In this document: positions 1 to 10,965 of the stretch, piece after piece
Numbering within the stretch: position 1 is the stretch's first letter
Layout of the letters: every line of letters starts with the position of its first letter
Source: Onchocerca lupi
Taxonomy: Eukaryota; Nematoda; Chromadorea; Rhabditida; Onchocercidae
NCBI GenBank assembly: GCA_028564675.1
Contig: JAOVVO010000068.1
Span: 1 to 64,000, forward strand
DNA length: 64,000 nt
Reading direction: 5' to 3'
Notes under the pieces: model-generated
Seen by the model: the letters and a program-made list of their open reading frames with translations, nothing else
Told to the model about the DNA's origin: nothing
Database searches by the model: none
Made by a program: the position numbers and the translations under genes

Positions 1-10
1 TCTTCCGATC

Positions 11-11
<1 letters not shown>
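1..11. other. Probable Illumina adapter remnant at contig edge
   Basis: The first 11 bases, TCTTCCGATCT, equal the 3' terminal bases of the standard TruSeq adapter, and genomic-looking repeat follows at once. An exact match at the very first base of the window is unlikely by chance. It suggests that position 1 is the end of an assembled contig carrying untrimmed adapter rather than nematode DNA. Confidence 0.8.
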
Positions 12-71
<60 letters not shown>

Positions 72-76
72 ATTAT
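12..76. repeat. (TTA)n microsatellite
   Basis: About 20 near-perfect TTA units with one break (TTAATTA) near 64. It lies about 40 nt before the first visible FANCJ exon, so it is probably in an intron, and it probably stopped the assembly at this edge. Confidence 0.95.
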
Positions 77-113
77 TTTCAAATATTCTTGATTTTTAAT
101 CAGATTGGTTTAG

Positions 114-3100
114 ATTGGTTGTTCATACAAAAATTCAATGCGTGTGAAATATGAAAGACCAAATGCAGTAAGACGTTTACTTGCACAAACTACTGGAAAG
201 ATGAATTATGTCTGGGATGTAGAGGATCTTGTTGAAATACTAAAATGTTCAAAACCATCACTTTGTCCTTATTTCTCAACTGCTCGAGTACTTATCGATG
301 ATGCCGATATTATTTTTTGTCCATTCTCTTATCTTATTGGTAAATATCGTGATTTTTTTTTCCTTTATGATACCTGTTGCCTGTGTAAAATTTATTATGT
401 TGAAGTTTTGAGAAGTTGAAGTAGGTTTTTCCAGTTTTTTCACTTAATTAAGTGAAACATTAATGAATAAGTTTTTGCAGATCCAATTATTCGTGTGAAT
501 TCTGGTTTGAGCTTGAAGAATACAATAGTTATCCTCGATGAAGCACATAACGTGGAAGATGTTTGTCGTGAAGCTGTTAGTTTTACATTCATGGAGCGTG
601 AACTGATTGATTCAGTTGCAGATTTATATCAAAAAGGTTAGAAAATTTATAAGTTCCAAAATTCGAAAAATTATCTTAATTGCTCCTGAGGATTTAAGAT
701 TTCTTTTTACAATATAAACCCTTTTCAGCAAATGAACTTGAAAAAGAACTTGCAAAAGTGGATGCTAAAATTGTTGCGGAAGAAGGATTGATTGAAATAG
801 TGGACGGCAGGACAGAAAGATATAAAGAATGTTTGGAAATGATGAAGGGCCATTTTAAAACAGTTTGTATTTGTTGAATGAATCGAGAAGAATATGATGA
901 AATTTTCTGGAAGCACCTTTGTTTTTGCGTTTAGTGTAAGATTGGTTAAGATTTTAGTATCAAATCTGATTATAATAATGGGAATGATTTCCAAATTATT
1001 GTATAAAGTGTAGAAGATGAATAAAATTATATGTTTACAGATAATTAATTTTTTAAATAAAATATTGGATTGGTTTGTGAATGTATCATCGAATGCGCTT
1101 CAGTCAGCACCGATGAAAAATGATCGGCTTACTTATACATATAATTGGGAAAAGCTTTTCACAACGTTTGCAAGTAATGATTTGAATATATTTGGCAAGA
1201 CCGGTAAAGGAACCGCTTATTCGGGTCTACTGGTAAGTTGCCTTTGCAAAAATTAATGTCGTCAATCTGTTCTGAAGTATTTCAAAATAACATTTTATAG
1301 TTACTTTTCTAAAAGCTTTAAGATTTAACTTCAAGTAATTCTTTAACTGTTTCCTAGAGTTAACAGTTTGAAAGAATTAGGAATGTCTTTGTTTTAAAAC
1401 AGATGCTGATTTATGGATTTAACTTTTAGCTGTTGCTTTGCAACTTATCCACTCGACATAGTATTAATACTGCTATATATTTAGCTTGGCTATAATATAG
1501 CGATTTTCCATGTTTTAAAACTCAAAAAAGAAATGTTTTGGAGGAAAAACTAGCCTATAACTGTTTGTAGATCTAAGTTCTTAGTGTTCCCTCAAGATTA
1601 TAAATTGTCTTAAAACTGTTTTTTTTTTTTTCAGGAGGCATTTGTATCTCTTTCCGGTGTAGCTAATGAAAACGATGAATTTCAGTCCTATTTAAAACAT
1701 TACAAGCCATTTACTGTAACAGTTGTTTGTGTGGAAAAATTTCTGTATTTCTTCAAATCATATTTTCGGGATGAAAATCACACTGCTTATAAGTAAGTTT
1801 TTAATCACAGTTATTTAAATGGCTTTGTAAAGCAATTTCAATTTTATAGTTTTTGTTTCATTCAAAATATTATTGGTAAATCTTTCTCTGACTTTTTTGC
1901 AGGCTACTTGTATGCATTGACAAGCCATTTGTATCGCATTCTCGATCAGATATTTTCGATGTAACAAAGGACTCAAGTAATGTATGTTTGATTTTCTAAT
2001 TTTTGTTTCAGCCGAAATTATAGAAAAAGAACTTTTTATCATTTCTTGAGAATTTTTGATCCCATATGTTACATCGGTAGTTCATTGACGATGAATACAC
2101 ATTGTATGTTCTGAATGATATCTCTGAAAAAAAATTAACCTTATATTGTATGTTTGTGATAGTTGAGGTTACATTTGCTCAGAATGGACTACATTTAGAA
2201 CAGATGAATAGAATCATTTAAATTCCTTCATAATTCAGATTTCAGACTGATATATTGGATATGAATTCATATAAAGAAAAAGAAATATGGTTAGATTCAA
2301 AAACGCGTCTGAAAGGTTATCGAGAAGTGAAATATGGCTATCGTGTTACTATCAATTTTTGTTGTATGCGTCCATCGGTGGTTGGAATTATAATAATATG
2401 CTTGTATTAAAAAATAATTACATAATTTTAGAAAGCTGAATTATAAGTTTCAACTAATCGAGGATTTAAATTTGGCTGAATTTGGTTTAAAAAATCTCTT
2501 TTTTCATTCCCATAAATTTTTCAGTGGGTTGTTCTTCCAAAATTGTTCTTCTATTCAATATCGACGCATATCTAGTTTCAGTGTCAGGCATTGCATCATT
2601 CCGTTGAAAAAACCTGATGACTGTAGTCATCATCTTCTGATCTAACGAATTTGGTATTTAAAGAAAGTATCAAGGATTTAATATTTTAGGCTTACATAAA
2701 TGCATTCAAAGGATGTCGCAGTGTTATTTTAGCTTCCGGCACACTTTCTCCGATGGATACTTTTCGTACCGAACTTGGTGCCCCTTTTCAGCAAGAAATG
2801 GAGGGAAATCAAATTATACCAAATGAACAAATTTTCGCTGCAGTTATTCCATCTGTAAGTTTTCTTTAGTTTTCATAATGTTCTTATTTTAAAAGCATGA
2901 TCGAAATATAATAGAAATAGGTTTTTATAAGTATTGCAGGGACCGAGCGGTGAGAAATTATGTGGAACTTATAGGATTATTAACCGAGATGATCGATTTA
3001 TACGGGAAATTTCATTGATTTTGAGGTACATTTCTTTATCGTATGTTCCACAAAATTTCCCCAATCTTCGTATAGTTTTTAGAAAATAAACGCATTTCTG

Positions 3101-5032
3101 GAAACTCCAAGCAAGATGAGAATTCATGCATATATTCCTGTTTAAACAACTGATTTTGCAAATCTTCTTAAGATATCAATTCTCGAACAAAGTATTTAGC
3201 ATACATTCGTTGTCACAAGAGATGCCTTGTACTGAGTGAACAATCATGATATTCTCAACATGTTTCTTCAGTAATTGAAATCTTCCTACATTAGTTTTTC
3301 TTTCGATTACTTAAATTCTCTACGGCCACTTTTCTTTTATCATGTTCAGTAAAAAACATATCCCATCTTTTTTTAGCCATATCTGTAAAATAATACCGAA
3401 AGGTGTGTTATGTTTTTTCTCAAGTTATCGTGTCTTGGATCGAATTTATGAATATATGGAAATAACGGGTATTTTAAGACAAATACAAAATATCAAGGTA
3501 ATTATCACAGATTTCTTGTTACAATTTGTGATTTTAACATGAAATTGATCATTGTTTATTTTTTTTAAAAAAAAACCGAATAGTGATTTCCCACGACCAC
3601 GATTTTGTAATCTCTGTTTAAAATTAAATTCAAATCTTAAGCAGGAACATAATTGAACGACATAGTTGTATCTCATCTATCTTCGCCAATTTTTTTAAAC
3701 CACTGTTATTAGCTTCACTTTTCCATTATCATCTTTTTGTTATTCTCATGATTTCTTTGCCTACATTTTCGTAAAAATCAATAAGCCCGAAAATGGATAG
3801 ATAGATCTGTTAATTTTATCATTTTCAGCTTGTTTTGAAAGAACCGCGACGTTCATCACTAATGAATGATGTTATGATGCAGTATGAAAATGCGATTGTT
3901 AATCCTCTGGATTTTGGATCTCAGTGCACTGGCACATTGATGATGGCAGTTTTTAGAGGCAAAGTAATTATTTAAACTTCCATAATTGTTGAAGCGTTGG
4001 CAGTAATAATAGTAACCTACATTTTAAATTTTTAGCTAAATTTCATATTTCATTCCATAAACATATCTGTTCACCTATATTTCTTTTTTTCATACTACTT
4101 TCAAAAAGTCATAGTATCTTAAATAATTATGACCCTTTTTGCCACTTACTATTGCTACCATGACGAAAATTAGCGTATTCTTAACAAAAGAAAAGAAAAT
4201 ATTTTCATTATCTTTACTGTCTTTTTACTTTAATTTTTATAAAAGGTGTCGGAAGGTATTGATTTCGCTGATGACAGAGCTCGTTGTGTGGTGACCGTTG
4301 GCATACCATTTCCCAATTTTATGGATGAACAAGTAAGTTTGATAATCTTCTAAAAGTAATGAATATTTATCTTTAATTTTTTTCATTTTTCTTCTTTTTA
4401 ATCATAATTATATTTCAGGTTATTGAGAAAAAAAAATATAACGATGATTATTGCACGAAATTACAAATTTTATCGGGTGATGAATGGTATACGATTCAAG
4501 CATACAGAGCTCTCAATCAAGCTTTAGGAAGGTAATTTGAAAAAATCTTCATCAAATTTATGAATAATATAACTTATTTTATTTTCTGGTCATCTTTACT
4601 AGCCAAACATTTCTAACGAGTCATTTTGATCAATCATTATTATAAACTGATGAAAGTAATACTATTTGAAATGTTTTGCATTATCATAGAAACTTCTTCT
4701 GCAAACATTTTGGAAGTTGAAAACAGATAGCTTGTAATACTATTTCTAATATGATCAAATTTTATGTTATATTTCCACCAGATCCTATTTACAGATGTCT
4801 ACGACACTGTTCCGACTGGGGGTCAATTTTGATGCTAGATGAACGATTACTGCAAACACGAAAAAATCCAAATGCTAAAAAGATTTCACGATGGATACGT
4901 GAACAACTTCGGCCATTAACAAATTACGAACATTTCCTTAGTGAATTAACCAGTTTCGTTAACAAAATGGAAATCAAGAATTCGCAGCTATCTAATGATA
5001 ATGACTGTATGAGTGTTACCGATGAAAAGTAA
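114..5032 (+). CDS. BRIP1: FANCJ/BRIP1 (DOG-1) iron-sulfur DEAH DNA helicase, 5' end missing
   Basis: Superfamily 2 XPD-like 5'-3' helicase of the Fanconi anaemia group J family (DOG-1 in C. elegans), which unwinds G-quadruplexes and helps repair crosslinks in the nucleus. Fourteen exons are visible: 114-339, 481-636, 729-862, 1041-1232, 1635-1792, 1903-1981, 2246-2380, 2690-2854, 2940-3025, 3377-3497, 3829-3963, 4246-4332, 4419-4531, 4795-5032. They give 674 residues in frame. Motifs, numbered from the first visible residue: two likely Fe-S cysteines (GCSYK and LCPYF), motif II LDEAHNVED (DEAH at 95-98), SGTLSPMDTF, SEGIDFADDRARC, GIPFPNF and motif VI QAYRALNQALGRCLRH. The N-terminus with the Walker A motif lies beyond the left edge. 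The protein ends about 50 residues after the helicase core, so the long BRCA1/MLH1-binding tail of the human protein is absent. The family call is secure; a few donor choices are by eye. Confidence 0.93.
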
Positions 5033-6222
5033 TGTATATTGATGTTTGTCTGTAAATATTCCTAGGATGTTTATAAGCTTGCATATGTTTTGAATCAAAA
5101 TTTCCAGTTTTTATGACATTCCTTGCTTGAAACTCAAATTTTGATGACTGCCATGTAAAGCTTGTTTTAGCTAATTTGTACATAGTGACATCAAGTATAC
5201 AATTTTTGTGTTATCATTGGGTACTCTCAGTCGTCGGTTTCTTTGGTAACAAATTACTCTTTGGATAAATTTTCAGGGCATGTTGGCAGTACTGCGTTTT
5301 TTCTTCTTTTATTTCTGTCTGATTTCACCAATCTTATCAAGATCTCGTGAGTACAATCACTATGGATGTCTATATTAATTGTTTGACATTTCAATTATAA
5401 ATTGGTTTATTATCTCCAAAAATTTAAAAAAAAAAGAAAAAAAAGGAGGTGAATACCTCGCAGGCACGAAATATTCGATAAATTTTCCGAGTTGATTTTT
5501 TGGATACATCGAGTACATTGATAAACTGTTGACTTATCGGAAGCAATTTGGAGTGCAAATAATAAATCAGTTGAAAAAATATTGTAAAGAAAAAAATAAA
5601 TGATAGTTAGCCTGTGTTTATTAATATCGGTTCTTTTTCTTCGTACTGAGATAGGAAGAGGGTAACCTCTGGAATCTTTATTGAACTGATCATCACAACT
5701 GATTAATAATCCCGTAATCTCCAAAATATGCGAGATAAAATACTCAGGCTCTTCTAGTTCGGGTTGCGATGTGTTTTTAGCAAGGTATGAGCTTTCTCCC
5801 GGGCGATGATATAAATATGCCTAGAACAATTCTTGTTTTTTCTATGAACAGTTCCTATTCCAATAGTTCTTGAATTTCATTATGAAAATTTGAATTGAAA
5901 ATTAGTTATCAATGAGATTAAGACAAAGAGGTCAAGCATCAATCTAGAAATATCGATGAAGTGTTATAATTCATGCATTCATTTATTGAGATAATAAAGA
6001 AGAGTTCTTCCCAATAAACTATCAATAATGTTGACTGCTCAGCAAATATATATATTCAAATCCTCAGTTCAGAATAAGCTGGCATTCTATTTCATACAGT
6101 TGACCATTCACTTATATTCTATGATTTTATGGAGGGATACGAATAGAATTGAACCGATAACTTCCGACTGGTACTAATCTTAACATCATTACATTATAAT
6201 TTAGTATGTTATTTTATAGTAT

Positions 6223-6248
6223 ATATTATATTATTTATAATATAATAT
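6223..6248. repeat. AT-only inverted repeat
   Basis: Arms ATATTATATTA and TAATATAATAT (11 nt each) flank a 4-nt loop (TTTA). The repeat is able to form a cruciform. Such palindromes are common in AT-rich intergenic DNA and no function is implied. Confidence 0.7.
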
Positions 6249-6518
6249 CTATAGGGTAAACAGGTAATGAATGAATCATTTTGAAAGAAACGAACGGTTA
6301 ACAAAGAGAAATTCATGGAAGACATCAATTCAAGAAAACATTTCCAACAAGTTTTCGTAAAATTCATATAAACTGAAATTCTAAATGAAATTATCAGTAT
6401 CAAGTCGTTCTTGCCTTTGCCCTCACGCTGGCGTGTTATTACTGAAACTGCTCCCAACCGATAGGATAGAGTGTTTGTGTTCTGCTTTAAACATATATTT
6501 ATTTGTCTGTATCTCTTA

Positions 6519-6570
6519 TGTATGTGTGTGTGTATGTGTATGTATGTGTGTGTATGTGGGTATGTGTGTG
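6519..6570. repeat. (TG)n/(TATG)n microsatellite
   Basis: About 50 nt of mixed TG and TATG units. The frames that cross it on both strands are repeat artefacts. Confidence 0.9.
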
Positions 6571-7050
6571 ACGTTGGCAATGAGCAATCGATGACGATTT
6601 TATTGTTTGTAAAAGACAAAATATGCATAAAATGCTGGCAGTAGAATTCCCAAATCTGGAAGTTTTGATTTCATTATCAATATACATTGGTTATTTGGCA
6701 TTTGATCAATTTGATAAATATATTTAAAAAAAGAAAGTTTTTACTTGATGTAAATATTGAAGTATATAGGTCATTAGTGTCTATGACTGATTTGACGATG
6801 CATTGTTGTTGCCTTGCGTTCTTCATTTTAATGATTTCGTATATCATGCGACATCATTCTGGAACTCGTTATCATTCTCATTATTATGATCTTGATTAGT
6901 ATCATCATCCTCACTGTCTTCTTGCAATCAATGATAAATGATTTCGTATAGATTACGGATTGATTTCTCTCTTCTCTTTTTTTTTTTTCTTGCTTCTCTA
7001 AAAGAATGAGAGTAATTTATGAGACTTAAACAGGAAATGCTGTTATCGCT

Positions 7051-7125
7051 AAGAAAAGAAGGAAGAATGAGAGAAGGAGTGAGAGTGAGAGAGGAAGAGA
7101 AAGAAAAAAAGATAGAGAATAGATG
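7051..7125. repeat. GA-rich purine tract upstream of SMIM14
   Basis: Almost pure purine on the + strand, about 300 nt before the SMIM14 start codon. It could be a simple repeat or a GAGA-like promoter element. The sequence does not distinguish these. Confidence 0.6.
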
Positions 7126-7418
7126 GCAATAAAACTGACGTGTCGTTGGGATGGATCATTGTGTTATTCTTTATAAATATACGATAAATATGATATAAAT
7201 GAATTTATTTGTTTAATTTATCGCTTTCCAATACAGTTATGATGTTTCTGCTCTCTTTTTACTGTTTCTTGACTTTTTTCTTCCGATTTGACATTTGACT
7301 TTCCTCCTGATGTGCTGTTTCTCGAGCATTTTCAATGCTTTGTTCATTTTCATCCGGAATTTCTAGGGATTTGCACCACTAACGATCTTTAAACCGATCG
7401 ACATTGGCACAAGCGAAA

Positions 7419-8600
7419 ATGGGTGACGATCCGTGCGAATGTCTATTTAATCATGAGACCGCTATGAGGCGTCTACTTTCACTGGTAAAGCATTAATCAT
7501 TATATTGCATTTTTTTTTTTTTTTTTTTTTGAAATCTTTTCCATTAAATGAAAGGTGAAATAGTCATATTTTTAAAGGAATTTAAAATATTTAAAATGAA
7601 ATTACTTATTAATTAGCTCAGTTAATTTTTTTATCAGAATGAATAATTATGTGCGACCTGTTAAACTTATAAAATATATCATAATGAACGGTCATTCCAT
7701 CGAGTTATCGATTGATATTGATAGTTATTCACGGAAAAATTGGTATATCCTGAGATGTCGGATTTTTCAGCATACTACAGTATACATACTTTATAATGTC
7801 CAGAGATTTTTTTTTTTTTTTTGTTCCTGAAATGATTTTTCGTATAATGATGAAGTGTTAATGAATGAAATAAAGCTGTATAATGGATATATTATTTCAG
7901 TTACGGGACTCACAAGGCTATTGCACAGATTCCGAATGTGTTCAGGATTTGCCGGGTCCGCAAGGTGCAGGTTTTGGTGCCAACAATTTGATGATGATCG
8001 TCATTTTGTGGGCTCTACTTGCTGTTGTGATGTTCTTTTTGCGTCCTAATTCGATGCGTTCAAGACCAGATCCATTAGGAAAACCGGGACCGTCTTCGGT
8101 AAATATATGAATTGATGACTTTCCAGCAATTCTCGTGGAGCAATAAAGATAAAGAGATTTTGCGAAAATTTTTAGTTCAGCATATATTTTAGAATAACTT
8201 TTTCATCATAATTATTCCTAATGAGTACTTCTTCAATTCTCAGCAACATCATACAAAAAAAAAGCGAGAAAAAATTGAATATGTAAACTGAAATGTGAAA
8301 GAAAATGAGGTAGCAAAAAATCCTTTTTTTCACATTCCAGTTTATAAATTTGAATCTTCGAAAATACGATTTTGTATAGTCTAAGACTCGCGTTCTTTTT
8401 TTTTTTTCTTTTTTACTACATTGGATTTTTATTTGGTTAAACTGGATCGTTTTTCTTTGCTTATTATTTAGGGAAATTTAAAGATGGATTTTCTTACTGG
8501 AAAATTCTGCAAATCTGCTATCGCTATTGTTCCTTAATCTGAAATTTGTTTTCTTCAGGGTGGTGATGCTCCTGAACCGCCAGCACCGAATGTGCATTAA
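7419..8600 (+). CDS. SMIM14: Small integral membrane protein 14 (SMIM14/C4orf34 homologue)
   Basis: Three exons, 7419-7484, 7901-8098 and 8559-8600, all joined in phase 0, encode 101 residues; human SMIM14 is 99. The conserved N-terminal cysteine motif DPCECLFNHETAMRRLL is followed by SQGYCTDSECVQDLPGP, then one hydrophobic span (about residues 43-60, LMMIVILWALLAVVMFFL), then a short Pro-rich tail ending APEPPAPNVH-like and a TAA stop. The start is the first ATG in frame and fits the family length. The human protein is placed in the ER membrane and its molecular role is not known. The Cys pattern in the N-terminal half and the single membrane span make the family call strong. A likely poly(A) signal AATAAA lies at 9237-9242, giving a long 3' UTR. 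Confidence 0.92.
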
Positions 8601-10965
8601 TACATACCACTTTACTACTGGAAATTTATCCATTGAAGTTCAGCACTGGAGCAACAATAATAATTTATCCACAAAATTTTTTTGAACTATTTCATAGACG
8701 AATGTATATTAATAATAGAAGGGTAGCCACATCAATGAATGAGTGCCACAATTTATTAGCTCAGTTCTTGTAAATATCAATTTTTCGGTTATACTTTTCT
8801 GGTGTTATCACTGATTTTTCGAGAGAGATAGGTTGAGGAATTAAATAGTAGAATGGTTTGTTTTTTTTTTTTTATATAGCCACTTGTAAGTATAATTTTG
8901 AGTTTTCTTTCTCTTTTTAATATTCATTTTTGGGGCATTTCTTCCAATTTTACTTAGTTCCAAAATCTTGCTGTCTTGTCATAAAGAGAAAATAGATTGA
9001 AATGGTCCAACGTGAACTTCTAAATTAAGCAGTTGTGCAACATATAGTGAAGTCAATTGAGTTAAACAAAAGCTACGATTCGGATATTGTCTCATTTGTG
9101 ATGACTTTTTCTTTCCGAAAATCGTGATCATTTCCTTATTTCTGGGACTTATTAAAATTTGTTGGAAGATTAAGTGAATTTCTCTTTTTGGTGATAAGGC
9201 GATATCTTTCTTTTTATTTAAATAGAAATTGATGTAAATAAATATATATTTTAGTATATTGTTTATCTCAGTATAATTAATATTTTGTTGCTGTTGTTAT
9301 GAGCTTTATTATCTCGCTGATAACACTAAAAGCAACAGAATCTTATCTGTTTTCTTCCCATCCAGACTTTTTTTACTTTGAAATATTCTCCCTTTCCACG
9401 CATACCTACATATCGTTCTCCTCCATTCTTTCTGCAGTAAAAATTGTAAAATATTCTTATGACTTATGATAAATCTTGCAGTGATAGTTCGTCTTTTAAT
9501 GAAAAGGTTCTGTCGGAACTTATTTATTCTTAAACATTGCACTTCAGACGCATTTCACACCTTTTCCACTTCCGAATTTAATCGATGAATTCGAAATTCA
9601 GCTGAAAACCATACACTTACTATCCATGGATCTTGGCATGTCATAGACGCCAAGATTTATGGATAGAAAACGTACAATTTTTAATTGAATTTTGCCATGT
9701 TTTAGCAATAGCTTTTTTCCCGGAAAGAAAATTAAAATCACTTGTATAATAAGGAAAGAGCTGACATCAAGGTGTGTTTCATTTGTCACCTGCCTTGGTA
9801 GTGTTTTGACTTCAGCTGCTGCTTCTTGTCAGTGCATTTTGCGTAAATAACTAATATTCATAAGAAAACAAAGCGATATATCTTTTATCAGCAAGCAGAC
9901 AAACGATAAATGCACAAATATACCCGTTTTAGGAAATCTAGCTTTCCATAACATTCAAGATCTCAGTTCTGAGTTGCAAATATCAGTTTAAGTGCAGTAC
10001 ACAAATTCATAAGCATTCCAGTTACAGAATGGAATAAAGTGATTTCACGACTACCTCAGTAAGTTTATAAAACATCGTTTGACATAGAGATGTCGTGAAG
10101 TGTGCCTACACTAACAGCTGAAAAACCTTGATAGTACGAGACTAAACTTAAAATTTCTAATTAATCCTAAAAAGTTCTTTTTCAAGTATTTGAACTTGAA
10201 AATTTTTATGAAGACAGCTGAAAGTTATAAACATAGAGCGAAGACGACTGGCAATCAACAAATGAAATCATAAAACGATACAGAATCAGAAATCTATGTG
10301 TTTACAAAGTTTTGAACAAATGAAATGTATTTCAGATGAAATAATCGATTGAAGAAAAAATTGAGAGGAAAAATGGTCTTGATTTTTAACTCCATTATGA
10401 TAGGTTGATTCCATCTCTTCTGTGCGAAACAGTCGACGAAATTTAGATTAAAAAACTAGGTTTTTGGGGGTGATGTGGACTGCTTCCTCAAAAACAAGAT
10501 TTAATAGCAACTGTTCAAATTGCATGACTGTGCGATTCTGGTTTACAATACCATGTGCTGATTTGGAAATCATTTTCTTTATAATAATAGAGCCAGATAA
10601 AGTAAAAAGTAAAAAAGCGAAACAGCATTAGAACTTTATAGAGATGTGAGGTGATTAAGGCATGATTTTTTTTCATTTGTCAAGTATTTTTATCTATCAC
10701 ATGATAATGAAAATAATAGGAGAAAATTCTTTTTTTTTTTTTTTTTCCGAGTTATGAATTGAGAAAAGAGTTCAAAAGGAATAGGAAAAAGTGAATTTTA
10801 AAGCGAATTCATTTAAAAATGAAGTATTTTAAATCAATAATTATGCAAACATAATAATCCAATGAGAATTCTGAGAATCATATACTAATTAGTCAAATGA
10901 TCACTTTTAGTGATGCGTATCATGAGGTGAATAATTTTAAGTATGTGTACTAGAAGATATTGAGG
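8601..10965. other. Convergent intergenic region, SMIM14 and SMARCAD1
   Basis: The 3' ends of the + strand SMIM14 and - strand SMARCAD1 genes face each other here. I see T-tracts, scattered AATAAA-like words and short open frames with no acceptor/donor structure or recognisable protein. No gene is supported. Confidence 0.6.

Larger units (their letters stand above)
5033..7418. other. Intergenic, FANCJ to SMIM14
   Basis: AT-rich DNA with no supported coding exon. It holds an AT palindrome (6223-6248), a GT-rich microsatellite (about 6519-6570) and a purine (GA) tract (about 7051-7125). The open frames across the GT repeat are low-complexity and were not called. An AATAAA at 5595-5600 could serve FANCJ but is 560 nt past its stop. 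Confidence 0.6.

Noticed and set aside
6209..6687. Overlapping open frames of 60-140 codons on both strands
   Set aside because: They are created by the TG/TATG microsatellite (His-Thr and Cys-Val runs), with no splice pattern or family resemblance.
9598..9789. - strand 63-codon frame between SMIM14 and SMARCAD1
   Set aside because: No family match and no consistent splice partners; it lies in the convergent 3' region.
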